Below, piece after piece: positions 44,005-53,697 of a stretch of 64,000 bases of DNA. Under the pieces are notes generated by a model. That model was not told the origin of the DNA and did not search any database. It saw only the letters and a program-made list of their open reading frames with translations. Both the position numbers and the translations under genes were made by a program. Position 1 is the first letter of the stretch, and each line of letters starts with the position of its first letter. Source of the stretch: HXMU1428-3 sp965215715 (GTDB lineage: Bacteria > Pseudomonadota > Alphaproteobacteria > Rhizobiales > HXMU1428-3); contig OZ244129.1 in the NCBI GenBank assembly GCA_965215715.1, positions 2,976,001-3,040,000 of the forward strand, written 5' to 3'.

Positions 44005-44673
44005 TTAGCTTAAATTGAATCTTAAGCCCCAAGCTGCAGGAAAAGGGGCAAGAACCAGTGAAAGAATTGAAATGGCCGCTAACAGGGCCATTGAGCTTTC
44101 ATAATTGCCACTGACAAATAAATAGCCGGTGGTGGTGCTCACGCCGAAAATCAATGTTGGAATAAAAAACGGCAAAATAAGCAAGGGTAACAATAAGCCG
44201 CCCCGTTTTAACCCCAATGTGAGGGCCGCACCAATGGCGCCGAGAAAACTTAAAGCGGGTGTGCCGATAAGGGCGGCCAGGGTTAAAATGCCAAATTGGC
44301 CGGGAGATAAATTCATAAGCAGCCCTAAGGCCGGTGTCATAAAACTTAAAGGTACGCCCACGCACAGCCAATGGGCTAGCGCCTTGGCGATGACCACTTG
44401 TTCTAGTGGCAGAGGACCGTGGATCATGAGCTCTAGAGTGCCTTCTTCATAATCGGTGAGAAACAACCGGTCGAGGGATAATAGAAGGGATAGCAAAAGG
44501 GTTACCCATAATACGCCGGGGGCTATTTGATTGAGCAAGTTAAGGTCTGGTCCAATGCCCAATGGTAGCAAGGTTACCACAATGAGGTTGAAGCCAAGGG
44601 CAATGCCAAGGGTGCCGCCTTCTTTCATGCTTAAGGTGATGTCGCGTTTTAACAGCGCTAAAAAGGAGCTCAT
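44005..44673 (-). CDS. ccmB: Heme exporter protein CcmB
   Basis: About 222 residues from ATG 44673 (MSSFLALLKRDITLSMKEGG). Six helices, with PGVLWVTLLLSLLLSLDRLF and DYEEGTLELMIHGPLPLEQVVIAKALAHW conserved in CcmB. The start overlaps the ccmA stop by ATGA, which favours it over the earlier in-frame codon at 44688. It is the membrane part of the CcmAB ATPase. Confidence 0.95.
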   Translation of the reverse strand: MSSFLALLKRDITLSMKEGGTLGIALGFNLIVVTLLPLGIGPDLNLLNQIAPGVLWVTLLLSLLLSLDRLFLTDYEEGTLELMIHGPLPLEQVVIAKALAHWLCVGVPLSFMTPALGLLMNLSPGQFGILTLAALIGTPALSFLGAIGAALTLGLKRGGLLLPLLILPFFIPTLIFGVSTTTGYLFVSGNYESSMALLAAISILSLVLAPFPAAWGLRFNLS

Positions 44674-45296
44674 ATGAGGGCCTCCCAAGCTTGATCGGTT
44701 TGTTTGCTCAAGGTGAGTGTGTTGGTGAACTCAATTTCAAGCGGGATATGGGTGGCGGCGATTAATATGCCTCCCTCTTCAATATGGTTTTGGGCTGCAT
44801 TTGCTACTAGCTTTACGGATTGTTGATCAAGTGAGACTGTTGGTTCATCAAGCAACCATAAGGGGCGTTTGGACATGGACAGGCGTGAGAGGCTTAACCG
44901 GCGTTTTTGGCCGGCTGATAAATAGCCAGCTGGAATATGAAGCAGGCTTTTTAAGGCATAGGTTTGTGCAATTTGCATCAGTGAGGGCTTGGTGTTGTAA
45001 AAGCTGGCCCAAAATTCAAGGTTTTCAAACACGGTTAGGCTGGTGCGAATGCCGTTTTTATGGCCAATATAGTGGATTTGTTCGCGTTTAGAGAGGTCTT
45101 TATTGTCAAATGTGAAGCTGATTTTGCCTTTATCAGGGGTGATAAAACCGGCGATGGCGCGAATGAGGGTGGTTTTGCCGACCCCATTGGCGCCTTCTAT
45201 TTTTAAGCTTTGTCCCTTTGACAGCTTAAAATTGAGGTCTTTTACCAGCAATCGGTCACCGCGGCTGAGGTGTAAATCTGTAATTTTCAGTTCCAT
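44670..45296 (-). CDS. ccmA: Heme exporter ATP-binding protein CcmA
   Basis: A 208-residue ABC ATPase: Walker A GANGVGKTT, signature LSAGQKRRLSLSRL, Walker B PLWLLDEPTVSLD, and His in AATH. Short form as usual for CcmA. It powers release of CcmE carrying heme. First gene of the ccmABCD operon, divergent from acnA; the 222-nt gap should contain both promoters, but no clear elements were identified. Confidence 0.95.
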   Translation of the reverse strand: MELKITDLHLSRGDRLLVKDLNFKLSKGQSLKIEGANGVGKTTLIRAIAGFITPDKGKISFTFDNKDLSKREQIHYIGHKNGIRTSLTVFENLEFWASFYNTKPSLMQIAQTYALKSLLHIPAGYLSAGQKRRLSLSRLSMSKRPLWLLDEPTVSLDQQSVKLVANAAQNHIEEGGILIAATHIPLEIEFTNTLTLSKQTDQAWEALI

Positions 45297-45518
45297 TCTT
45301 TCCTTCTAAGGGGAAAGTTGATTTTTCGAAAGCGAAAATCTTAAAATTTTGGCCATAAGTCTTTTCGTTTTTATAAATTGCCTCTGGAAATTTGTCTTTA
45401 ATCACGGTATGCAGCATCAACGCATTTGAAAATTTGAAAAAACATGCTGTATTCTGACAAACTTTTTATCCCGTTCGGTGCGTAAAAGTTTGAGGCCTTT
45501 CAATAAGGAGCGCTGAAA

Positions 45519-48215
45519 TTGACTGCTAATTCCCAAAAATCTCTTGATACATTTAATTGCCGCCGCACGTTAACTGTTGATGGAAAGACTTATGAATATT
45601 TTTCATTGCCAGAGGCAGAAGCCAATGGGCTAGAGGGGCTTTCAACTTTGCCATTCTCGTTAAAGGTTTTGGCGGAAAATTTGTTGAGGTTTGAGGATGG
45701 CCGCTCAGTAACAGCTGATGATATTCGCGCCATTGCCAAATGGGCAAAAGAGCGGCGCTCTAGCGTTGAGATTGCCTATCGCCCGGCGCGGGTTTTGATG
45801 CAAGATTTTACTGGTGTGCCAGCTGTGGTGGATTTGGCCGCTATGCGTGAGGCAATGGCGACCATTGGCGGGGACCCGCAAAAGATTAACCCGTTGGTGC
45901 CCGTTGATTTGGTGATCGATCATTCTGTGATGGTGGATTATTTTGGTCAATTTGACAGTTTTGAGCGCAATGTGGAGCGCGAATATGAACGCAATAAAGA
46001 GCGCTATGAATTTTTGCGCTGGGGTTCGCAAGCGTTTGATAATTTCCGTGTGGTGCCGCCAGGAACCGGTATTTGCCATCAGGTGAATTTGGAATATTTA
46101 GCGCAAACGGTTTGGACCAAAGAGATTGATGGGGTGACACAAGCGTTCCCTGATACGCTTGTTGGTACTGATAGTCACACAACGATGGTGAACGGACTTT
46201 CTGTGCTTGGTTGGGGTGTTGGCGGCATTGAAGCGGAAGCGGCCATGCTTGGCCAGCCGATTTCTATGCTGATCCCGGAAGTGATTGGCTTTAAGCTTGA
46301 AGGCGCAATGGGGGAAGGCGTGACAGCTACTGACCTTGTTTTGCGGGTGGTTGAAATGCTACGGCAAAAGGGCGTGGTTGGTAAATTTGTTGAATTTTAT
46401 GGACCAGGGCTTGATAACCTCTCACTGGAAGACCAGGCAACCATTGCCAATATGGCACCTGAATATGGGGCGACATGCGGGTTCTTTCCTGTTGATGATG
46501 ACACATTGAATTATTTGCGAGCCACGGGGCGCGAAGATGACCGGGTGGCTTTGGTTGAAGCTTATTCCAAGGCCCAAGGGATGTTCCGTACCTCTGATAG
46601 TGCTGATCCGGTGTTTACTGATACGTTAGAATTGGACATTGCCTCTGTTGAGCCTGCCATTTCAGGGCCGAAACGCCCGCAAGACCGGATTAATCTAAAA
46701 GAGGCAAAAGCCACGTTTGATACGATTTTGGGCACTGAATATAACAAGCTGGAAGAGCATGAAAAGCGCGTGCCGGTTGACGGGCGGGATCATGATCTGG
46801 GCCACGGTGATGTGATGATTGCTGCGATCACCTCTTGCACCAACACCTCCAACCCATCTGTGTTGATGGCGGCAGGGTTGCTTGCGAAAAAGGCGCGCGA
46901 AAAAGGTTTGAGTGTGAAGCCTTGGGTGAAAACCTCTTTGGCACCAGGTAGCCAGGTTGTGACTGATTATTTGGAAGGGGCAGGCTTGCAAGATGATTTA
47001 GATGCGCTTGGCTTTACCCTGGTTGGTTATGGTTGTACCACGTGTATTGGTAATTCTGGGCCTTTGCCAGCCGAATTGGCGCAGGCCATTCATGAACATG
47101 ATTTGGTGTCTTGTTCTGTGCTTTCTGGCAACCGGAATTTTGAAGGGCGGATTGGGCCTGACATTAAGGCAAACTTTTTAGCCTCGCCGCCGCTGGTGGT
47201 GGCTTATGCTTTGGCTGGCTCTTTGCAGGTTGACCTGACAAGCGAGCCTTTGGGGCAAGGCACTGATGGTGAGCCTGTTTATTTGAAAGATATTTGGCCG
47301 TCCAATCAAGAGATTGCAGATCTTATTCGTTCTCATGTGACACCGGAGATGTTTGCAAGCCGGTATGGTGATGTGTTTAAGGGTGATGAGAAGTGGCAAG
47401 CCATTGGTGGCTCGCAAAGCTTAACTTATTCATGGGATGGGACCTCAACCTATGTGCAGAACCCGCCTTATTTTGAGGGGCTTTCTATGGAGCCTGGGCA
47501 GGTCAGCGATATTAAGGGTGCCCATATTTTAGGGTTGTTTGAAGATTCCATCACCACGGACCATATCTCACCAGCTGGTGTGATCAAAACTGAAGGGCCG
47601 GCAGGGCATTATTTAAGTGAGCACCAAGTGCCGGTGCAAGAGTTTAACTCTTACGGGTCGCGCCGCGGCAATCATGAAGTGATGATGCGGGGCACTTTTG
47701 CCAATATTCGGATTAAAAACCAGATGGTGCCGGGAACTGAAGGCGGGGTTACGGTGCATCATCCAAGCGGGGATGAGCTGTCCATTTATGAGGCAGCGAT
47801 GCGCTACAAACAAGACGATGTGCCGCTGGTGGTGTTTGCTGGCAAGGAATATGGCACTGGCTCTAGCCGCGACTGGGCAGCCAAAGGCACCACTTTGCTT
47901 GGGGTGCGGGCTGTGGTTGCGAGCAGTTTTGAGCGGATCCACCGGTCCAATTTAATTGGCATGGGTGTGTTGCCCTTGCAATTTGCTGATGAAGAACAAA
48001 CATGGCGCAAGCTGGGTATTACCGGGGCTGAAAAGGTGGACATTAGCGGGTTAGAGGCGCTTTCGCCGCGCTGTCAGTTAACCGCGCATGTGCAATTTGC
48101 CGATGGGTCTTCTAAAGATGTTTCGCTTCTTTGCCGGATCGATACTGAAGACGAGCTGTCTTATTATCGCAATGGCGGCATTTTGCACTATGTGTTGCGT
48201 AATCTTGCAGCATAG
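45519..48215 (+). CDS. acnA: Aconitate hydratase A
   Basis: An 898-residue aconitase: DLVIDHSVMVDYFGQFDSFERN, GTDSHTTMVNGLSVLGWGVGGIEAE, the cluster Cys in TSCTNTSNPSV and GYGCTTCIGNSGP, and the C-terminal swivel domain (FAGKEYGTGSSRDWAAKGT). It isomerises citrate and isocitrate through a 4Fe-4S cluster. The start appears to be TTG 45519: AGGAG lies eight nt upstream and the protein start (MTANSQKSLDTFNCRRTLTV) aligns with family N-termini, while no ATG is near. Confidence 0.97.
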   Translation: MTANSQKSLDTFNCRRTLTVDGKTYEYFSLPEAEANGLEGLSTLPFSLKVLAENLLRFEDGRSVTADDIRAIAKWAKERRSSVEIAYRPARVLMQDFTGVPAVVDLAAMREAMATIGGDPQKINPLVPVDLVIDHSVMVDYFGQFDSFERNVEREYERNKERYEFLRWGSQAFDNFRVVPPGTGICHQVNLEYLAQTVWTKEIDGVTQAFPDTLVGTDSHTTMVNGLSVLGWGVGGIEAEAAMLGQPISMLIPEVIGFKLEGAMGEGVTATDLVLRVVEMLRQKGVVGKFVEFYGPGLDNLSLEDQATIANMAPEYGATCGFFPVDDDTLNYLRATGREDDRVALVEAYSKAQGMFRTSDSADPVFTDTLELDIASVEPAISGPKRPQDRINLKEAKATFDTILGTEYNKLEEHEKRVPVDGRDHDLGHGDVMIAAITSCTNTSNPSVLMAAGLLAKKAREKGLSVKPWVKTSLAPGSQVVTDYLEGAGLQDDLDALGFTLVGYGCTTCIGNSGPLPAELAQAIHEHDLVSCSVLSGNRNFEGRIGPDIKANFLASPPLVVAYALAGSLQVDLTSEPLGQGTDGEPVYLKDIWPSNQEIADLIRSHVTPEMFASRYGDVFKGDEKWQAIGGSQSLTYSWDGTSTYVQNPPYFEGLSMEPGQVSDIKGAHILGLFEDSITTDHISPAGVIKTEGPAGHYLSEHQVPVQEFNSYGSRRGNHEVMMRGTFANIRIKNQMVPGTEGGVTVHHPSGDELSIYEAAMRYKQDDVPLVVFAGKEYGTGSSRDWAAKGTTLLGVRAVVASSFERIHRSNLIGMGVLPLQFADEEQTWRKLGITGAEKVDISGLEALSPRCQLTAHVQFADGSSKDVSLLCRIDTEDELSYYRNGGILHYVLRNLAA

Positions 48216-48254
48216 GTGAAACGTTCGTCTTAGTTTTTGTCTTATGACTTATTG

Positions 48255-48290
48255 CAGGCGCTTCAGATTTTTCTGGGCGCCTGTTTTTTT
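48255..48290 (+). terminator. Rho-independent terminator of acnA
   Basis: CAGGCGC pairs with GCGCCTG around a 15-nt loop, followed by seven T, 40 nt after the acnA stop. Confidence 0.85.
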
Positions 48291-48414
48291 GTTTTGGTAA
48301 ATGTCTTTTTGTCATGAAAAATAGCTGGTCAAGAAAATGTGAGGCTAATTGAAATGCACTTTTTAAAATCAGGCTTATAATAGGCGTATATTGATTTTAC
48401 AGGAGACCAAATGG

Positions 48415-49170
48415 ATGTGGACAAGCACTGTTTTAAAAAAGGGCACGATTGTTGGTTTTTTCCTTGCTGCCTTGATGCCCCTTTATGGTTTGCACGCGGC
48501 AGACCATAATAAAATCCCTCATATTGGGGTTGTGGAACTTTTTACCTCACAAGGGTGTTCATCTTGTCCGCCAGCTGATGTGGTTTTGAAAAGCTATACC
48601 GGGCGCAAGGATGTGATTGCTTTGTCTTATTCGGTTGATTATTGGGATTATCTTGGGTGGAAAGACACGTATGGTCGATCAGAGAATAGCAAGAGGCAAC
48701 GTGATTATGCACGGACCCGGAAAGATGGGGCGGTTTATACACCGCAAGCTGTCATCAATGGGGTCTCCCATGTAAACGGGGCTCATAAAGCTTTGATTGA
48801 TCAAGAACTTAAGCGCACCTATAAAAGTTTGGCAGACCAATGTGTGGGCTTGTCTGTGGTGCAAAAGCGCAATGAATTGCAAGTGGATATTGATGGGCCT
48901 TTAAAGCGCTCTGACCAACAGCTTGTTCTATGGATGTTGCGGGTGAAGGATGTTGGTGTTGTTAAAGTTCGGCGCGGTGAAAATGGTGGGCGCAAACTGG
49001 CTTATCATAATGTTGTATTGGGCGCGACAAAAGTTGCCAATGTTGAGCCTGCAAAAAAGAGTTTTAAGGTCAAAAGACCCAAGGGTGACTTGTCTGAGGG
49101 AGAACACAATGTGTTTTTGCTGCAAGTTGGGGCAAGCGGGCCGATTCTTGGGGCAAGCAAGTTGAACTAA
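48415..49170 (+). CDS. DUF1223 thioredoxin-like secreted protein
   Basis: About 251 residues from ATG 48415, with AGGAG nine nt upstream. A signal peptide (VLKKGTIVGFFLAALMPLYG, cleavage near HAADH) is followed by VVELFTSQGCSSCPPAD, with a thioredoxin-like CSSC pair, and SYSVDYWDYLGWKD, the DUF1223 pattern. A periplasmic redox or thiol role is plausible but unproven. The family often lies behind acnA in Rhizobiales, as here. Confidence 0.88.
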   Translation: MWTSTVLKKGTIVGFFLAALMPLYGLHAADHNKIPHIGVVELFTSQGCSSCPPADVVLKSYTGRKDVIALSYSVDYWDYLGWKDTYGRSENSKRQRDYARTRKDGAVYTPQAVINGVSHVNGAHKALIDQELKRTYKSLADQCVGLSVVQKRNELQVDIDGPLKRSDQQLVLWMLRVKDVGVVKVRRGENGGRKLAYHNVVLGATKVANVEPAKKSFKVKRPKGDLSEGEHNVFLLQVGASGPILGASKLN

Positions 49171-49430
49171 TTTGCGGGCTTTAAATTTTACGACGAGGTC
49201 TTCCTGACTTTTGTTGAGTTGAGCTTTATTCATATATAAAAGCTCTTTAGGGACTATTGATTATAGTTTTGTTGAATTCAATTTGCTCGGTTTTATCACA
49301 TTTTGTTTTCATATTTTTTGATGCTTCTTCTTGCCGACAAATAAATTTCACTTTTTCCTTGTTCACTATCAGCATATATTTGTAAAAAGCTCTCACTGGG
49401 TGGGGGAATTTTCAGGGAGAAATTAAGGTG

Positions 49431-50669
49431 ATGGGTAAGTTTGGGGTGATGAAAAAGTTTGGATTTGTTGGCTTTTCATTGATTTGTGGAATGCTTGTAA
49501 CGGCATGTAGTCCGGGAGAAGAGACGTCTTCTGAGCCGCCTAAAGCTGAAATTGAGGCCCCGGCTCCAGAAGCAATGGAGATAACTGAGGGCAGGAAAAA
49601 AGTTAGTAAACCTCCTGCGGCTAATGGGAAATTGCGTAAATTTGAACTTTCAAAAGCTGAACATGATGGGTTTCATAAGGTTAAGGTTTTTTATGGAACC
49701 AATCGCAATCAAACCGGTGAGTTTGAAGCCAATGAGTTTTATGGCAAAACACGCGGCTCCATGACTTATGGGGTTTGTGAGGTTGCCATTCCTTTGTCTC
49801 ATAAGACCGGCGTTCTGGAAGCACCGAAATGGTGGAAGCTTGAATTTAGTGAAGACCCAACCAAGCATGTGGTGTTGCAAAAGGTGACCAAGCTAGGTTG
49901 GAGCGGGGTTTCAGCGCAAGTGAATCAAACCTTGGCGGAAAGTTCTGGGCGCAATGCGTTTGTGTTTGTGCACGGCTATAATGTTGCGTTTAAAGATGCC
50001 GCACGCCGGACCGCGCAAATCCACCATGATTTGAAATTTGATGGGGCGCCGATTTTCTTTAGCTGGCCATCACGCGGGGAAATCACTTTGACCTCATATA
50101 CCCATGATGAGACCAATGCAAAATGGTCTTATTCTTATTTAAAAGACTTCTTGATTAAGGTGGCGACCGATACGCAGGCTGATAATATTTATTTGGTGGC
50201 TCATTCTATGGGCACACGGGTATTGGCCAATGCAGTGACAAATATCATGGCTGAGAGGCCAGATTTGAAAAAACGATTTAAAGAAATTATCTTGGCAGCT
50301 CCTGATATTGATGCGGAAGTGTTTATCAATGATTTGGCGCCCAAACTGGTGGATGCGTCGCGCAACACCACCCTTTATGCGGCCTCAGACGACCGGGCGC
50401 TGAAAACATCCAGAGAAGTGCATGGTGGCTATCCGCGTGCGGGTGACGCTGGGGATAATCTGATCATTTTAAACGGTATAGATACGATTGATGCAACGGG
50501 TGTTGATGCTAGCTTGTTACGCCATTCTTACTTTGCTGAAGCGCACAGCATTTTAAAGGATATTAAAGAGCTGGTGGGCTTATCCAAACCGGCCAATGAA
50601 CGATCAAATTTGGTGATGAAGAAGCGCCGCTCAGATGGGCGGGCCTTTTTTGCCGTTAAAAAGCAATAA
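49431..50669 (+). CDS. DUF900 alpha/beta hydrolase lipoprotein
   Basis: About 412 residues from ATG 49431 with AAGG upstream. Lipobox LVTAC near residue 25 marks a lipoprotein; a Pro/Glu-rich linker follows. The DUF900 domain has VFYGTNRNQTG, NAFVFVHGYNVAFKDAARRTAQI, FSWPSRG, YLVAHSMGTRVLANAV (nucleophile Ser) and AAPDIDAEVF. It is a cell-envelope esterase-type protein of unknown substrate. ATG 49449 is an alternative start. Confidence 0.87.
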   Translation: MGKFGVMKKFGFVGFSLICGMLVTACSPGEETSSEPPKAEIEAPAPEAMEITEGRKKVSKPPAANGKLRKFELSKAEHDGFHKVKVFYGTNRNQTGEFEANEFYGKTRGSMTYGVCEVAIPLSHKTGVLEAPKWWKLEFSEDPTKHVVLQKVTKLGWSGVSAQVNQTLAESSGRNAFVFVHGYNVAFKDAARRTAQIHHDLKFDGAPIFFSWPSRGEITLTSYTHDETNAKWSYSYLKDFLIKVATDTQADNIYLVAHSMGTRVLANAVTNIMAERPDLKKRFKEIILAAPDIDAEVFINDLAPKLVDASRNTTLYAASDDRALKTSREVHGGYPRAGDAGDNLIILNGIDTIDATGVDASLLRHSYFAEAHSILKDIKELVGLSKPANERSNLVMKKRRSDGRAFFAVKKQ

Positions 50670-50799
50670 AATATAGTTATTTCATTTCTTTAAAAAGTTT
50701 TGTTCATGTTTATTTGAAGGTTGTTTCCACGCGGTGATTGATTTAGGCTAGGTCAAGCACTTTATGTTGGATTTTGCGTTCCGTAAGGGGGATTGTGTT

Positions 50800-51105
50800 G
50801 TGACACGTTTTTTTATGAGTATTGGCAATCTGGTATTTGCTTTCTTTCTTGGGGCTGTGGCGCTAGTGGTGACCGCGATACAATTTCCGGGCGTGTTTGA
50901 GGTTATTTTAAATTGGGCTGGCGTTATCAAGACAAATATTATCACGTCTATTTCTGTGTCAGAGGAGGGGCGGGTTTATAAGAACTTGGTTCGTTACCTC
51001 ATTGAAGAATCTCAATTGGTCTTTATGTTCTTTGTGATTGTGGCACGGATTATTTTATCTTTGCTTATGTGGCTGGTTACATCTTTGCTTGGGCTTAAAA
51101 GTTAA
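50800..51105 (+). CDS. Small membrane protein of unknown function
   Basis: GTG 50800 with AAGGGGG eight nt upstream gives about 101 residues; ATG 50764 in the same frame lacks a ribosome-binding site. Two hydrophobic regions (SIGNLVFAFFLGAVALVVTAI and SQLVFMFFVIVARIILSLLMW) flank a polar segment (VSEEGRVYKNLVRYLIEES). No family recognised. It lies between the DUF900 and PBP1A genes on the same strand. Confidence 0.6.
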   Translation: MTRFFMSIGNLVFAFFLGAVALVVTAIQFPGVFEVILNWAGVIKTNIITSISVSEEGRVYKNLVRYLIEESQLVFMFFVIVARIILSLLMWLVTSLLGLKS

Positions 51106-51143
51106 CTTGGTTTTAAACTGTCTGCTTTATACTTAACACCTCT

Positions 51144-51271
51144 TGTCCCATTTGGTTTGTTTTGGGACACCCTTAGAGCATTTGTTTTTTTAATTTAATT
51201 TTTTAAATGCTCTAATCTTTTGTTTTGCGTGTCTTTTTTCCCAAAACCGGTTTGACTCTTTTGGGCGACAC
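51144..51271. repeat. Cluster of three palindromes upstream of PBP1A
   Basis: TGTCCCA/TGGGACA (51144-51169), AGAGCATTT/AAATGCTCT (51175-51213) and GTGTC with inner CCCAAAA pairing TTTTGGG and GACAC (51229-51271, containing CCGGTTTGACTC). The last resembles the element at 58271. They lie in the 198-nt gap and may include a terminator for the upstream gene and the PBP1A leader. Confidence 0.6.
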
Positions 51272-51303
51272 GTATGAGTTTTGCGTAGGGTTGGGGTAGT
51301 GTT

Positions 51304-53529
51304 ATGAGTTGGTGGGCAGGCGAAAGCGGACCAAAGAAAAGGCGCAGCACAGCTGGTCAGCCAAAACGGGGCAAGCGCCTTCAAAAGCCACGTTCTGTTA
51401 AGACAGGTTCAAAGCGAGCCGTTTCTTCTTCAAAAACAAAAGTGAAAGCGCCAAGCTCAAAAGTTGCGCGCAAAGCTTCACCTGCAAAGCGGAAAGTGGC
51501 TGGGAGCCGGTCTGGGGCGAAGCGCCGGTCAGTTCAAAAAAACAGGCCTGTTGAGCTGGTGAAGGTCGATTTCTTTCCCTTTGGTTTGTTTGCACGTAAG
51601 ACAAAAAAGACCAAAAAACGCCGCTCAAATTATAAGAAACAATCCTCATCATTTGGCGTTTTCCCTTTTGTTTATTGGGGTTCTGTTTGTGCCATTTGGG
51701 GTATGATCGCTTTTGGGGGCTTGATTACTTATTACAGCGTGACTTTACCAGATCCGTTGCTCTCAGGCTTAAAGACCAAAGGCCAGGCCATTCGCGTGTT
51801 GGCCAAAGATGGGTCTTTGATCGCTGAGCGGGGCTTGCATAAAAATTATGTGAAACTATCGCAATTGCCAAAACCTGTGGTGCAGGCAGTGATTGCCATT
51901 GAGGACCGGCGGTTTTATTCTCATTTTGGGTTTGACCCGTTAGGTTTCACCCGGGCAATGGTTGCTAATGTGAAGGCGAAGCGGTTTGTGCAAGGTGGTT
52001 CAACGATAACCCAGCAATTGGCGAAAAATTTGTTTTTAAATTCTGAGCGCACGCTCGCCCGAAAATTGCGTGAAATGGGGCTGGCCCTTTGGCTTGAGAC
52101 CAAGTTTGAAAAAGATGAAATTATAGAGCTTTATCTAAACCGGGTTTATTTTGGGGCCCAGGCGTATGGCATTGATCAGGCCGCGCGGGTCTATTTTGGC
52201 AAACGAGCGCACAAATTAAGTCTAACGGAAGGGGCGATGTTGGCTGGTTTGTTAAAAGCACCTTCTAAGTTAAATCCTAAACGAAATTATAAGCTTGCCA
52301 AAAGGCGTGCTCATTTGGTGTTAGGTGCGATGCAAGAGGCTGGGTTTATCTCGCCATTGACTGCGAAAACAGCGCAATTGGCACCAGCTCAATTACGCAA
52401 ACGGTACTTACCGATTAACTCCAATTACATTGCAGATTGGATCGCCGATTTGGTACCTGAATATGTTTCTGATTACAAATCGGATTTGGTTGTGAAGACC
52501 AGCATTGATCCGGCTTTGCAAAATTCAGCCAATAAAGCTGTGATGGGTCATTTAAAGCGCAATGGTAAGGTCCGCCGTGTTTCCCAAGCGGCAATGGTGG
52601 TCATGGCACCCAATGGAGCGGTTAGAGCTATTGTTGGGGGGCGCGATTATCAAACCAGTCAATTTAACCGGGCGGTCCATAGCCGGCGCCAGACTGGGTC
52701 TGTTTTCAAACCAGTGGTGTATTTAGCGGCACTAGAGGCTGGGTTTGAACCAACCAGTTTGATTTTTGACAGGCCAACGCGGTTTAACAAATGGCGGCCA
52801 AGAAATTATAAAAATGAATATCGCGGGCAGATTAGCTTGCAACATGCGCTTGCTGTTTCTAGCAATGTGGTGGCAGTTAAATTAATGAATACAGTTGGTG
52901 TTGCCAAAACAGTTGAAACCGCGCGGCGATTAGGACTTGGTGGCAAGTTTGAAAAGGACTTGTCGCTTGCACTGGGCACAACAGAGCAATCTTTATTGGA
53001 TATGACAGCAGCCTATGTACCGTTTGCAAACGGAGGGCGGGCCACGGAGCCTTTTGTCATTACCAAGATTTCAACCAAACAAGGCAAATTGCTTTACCGG
53101 GCTAAGAAGCCGGCTTTGGATCAGGTGGTTAGTGGCCCCCATGTGAACCAAATGAACCATATGCTGCGCGGCGTGGTTAAATCTGGCACGGGAAAACAAG
53201 CTAAGATTATCACAGCTCAAGGATGGCATGATTTTGCAGGTAAAACCGGGACCACACAAAAGTTTCGTGATGGTTGGTTTGTGGGTTACAGCGCTTATTA
53301 TATCACCGGTGTTTGGGTGGGTAATGATGATGGTTCGGCCATGAAGCGGGTGACCGGGGGTGGGTTGCCAACCCAGATGTGGACTGAAGTGATGAGCCGG
53401 GCCCATTCTGGTCTAGCGCCCAAGAGAATGATTGCTACCAGTAAAGAGCCGGTGCGGCGTGATGGATGGCGCGAGGTTGGAATGGTGCGACGGATTAAGC
53501 CGAAGTTTTTTGAACAAGCCTTGAGATAA
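51304..53529 (+). CDS. Penicillin-binding protein 1A (bifunctional)
   Basis: A 741-residue class A PBP. A very basic N-terminal region of about 110 residues (many Lys, Arg, Ser; for example KRRSTAGQPKRGKRLQKPR) precedes one membrane helix near residues 117-140. The transglycosylase domain has EDRRFYSHFGFDPLG and QGGSTITQQLAKN; the transpeptidase domain has TGSVFKP (nucleophile Ser), SSN and KTGTT. It polymerises and cross-links peptidoglycan. The long basic cytoplasmic tail is unusual in length and may bind acidic partners or nucleic acid. Confidence 0.94.
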   Translation: MSWWAGESGPKKRRSTAGQPKRGKRLQKPRSVKTGSKRAVSSSKTKVKAPSSKVARKASPAKRKVAGSRSGAKRRSVQKNRPVELVKVDFFPFGLFARKTKKTKKRRSNYKKQSSSFGVFPFVYWGSVCAIWGMIAFGGLITYYSVTLPDPLLSGLKTKGQAIRVLAKDGSLIAERGLHKNYVKLSQLPKPVVQAVIAIEDRRFYSHFGFDPLGFTRAMVANVKAKRFVQGGSTITQQLAKNLFLNSERTLARKLREMGLALWLETKFEKDEIIELYLNRVYFGAQAYGIDQAARVYFGKRAHKLSLTEGAMLAGLLKAPSKLNPKRNYKLAKRRAHLVLGAMQEAGFISPLTAKTAQLAPAQLRKRYLPINSNYIADWIADLVPEYVSDYKSDLVVKTSIDPALQNSANKAVMGHLKRNGKVRRVSQAAMVVMAPNGAVRAIVGGRDYQTSQFNRAVHSRRQTGSVFKPVVYLAALEAGFEPTSLIFDRPTRFNKWRPRNYKNEYRGQISLQHALAVSSNVVAVKLMNTVGVAKTVETARRLGLGGKFEKDLSLALGTTEQSLLDMTAAYVPFANGGRATEPFVITKISTKQGKLLYRAKKPALDQVVSGPHVNQMNHMLRGVVKSGTGKQAKIITAQGWHDFAGKTGTTQKFRDGWFVGYSAYYITGVWVGNDDGSAMKRVTGGGLPTQMWTEVMSRAHSGLAPKRMIATSKEPVRRDGWREVGMVRRIKPKFFEQALR

Positions 53530-53553
53530 TTTTTTACGTGAGGCCAGACCGCG

Positions 53554-53580
53554 CTTTAACCCCATGAAAGGGGGTTAAGG
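53554..53580. other. Stem-loop after PBP1A
   Basis: CTTTAACCCC pairs with GGGGGTTAAGG around ATGAAA. No T-run follows directly; the efficient terminator is the next hairpin at 53629. Confidence 0.55.
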
Positions 53581-53628
53581 CAACTCAAGTAAGATAAGGG
53601 GTAATGGTCTAAATTTCATTTAATTAAA

Positions 53629-53665
53629 AAAAAGCGCCAATATAAAAAAAATATTGGCGCTTTTT
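53629..53665. terminator. Bidirectional terminator between PBP1A and the TPR gene
   Basis: AAAAAGCGCCAATAT pairs perfectly with ATATTGGCGCTTTTT across an A-rich loop. The A-run and T-run on either side make it work on both strands for the two convergent genes. Confidence 0.9.
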
Positions 53666-53697
53666 AAATTCTAAGTGAAAAGCTTTTTTGGGGGACT

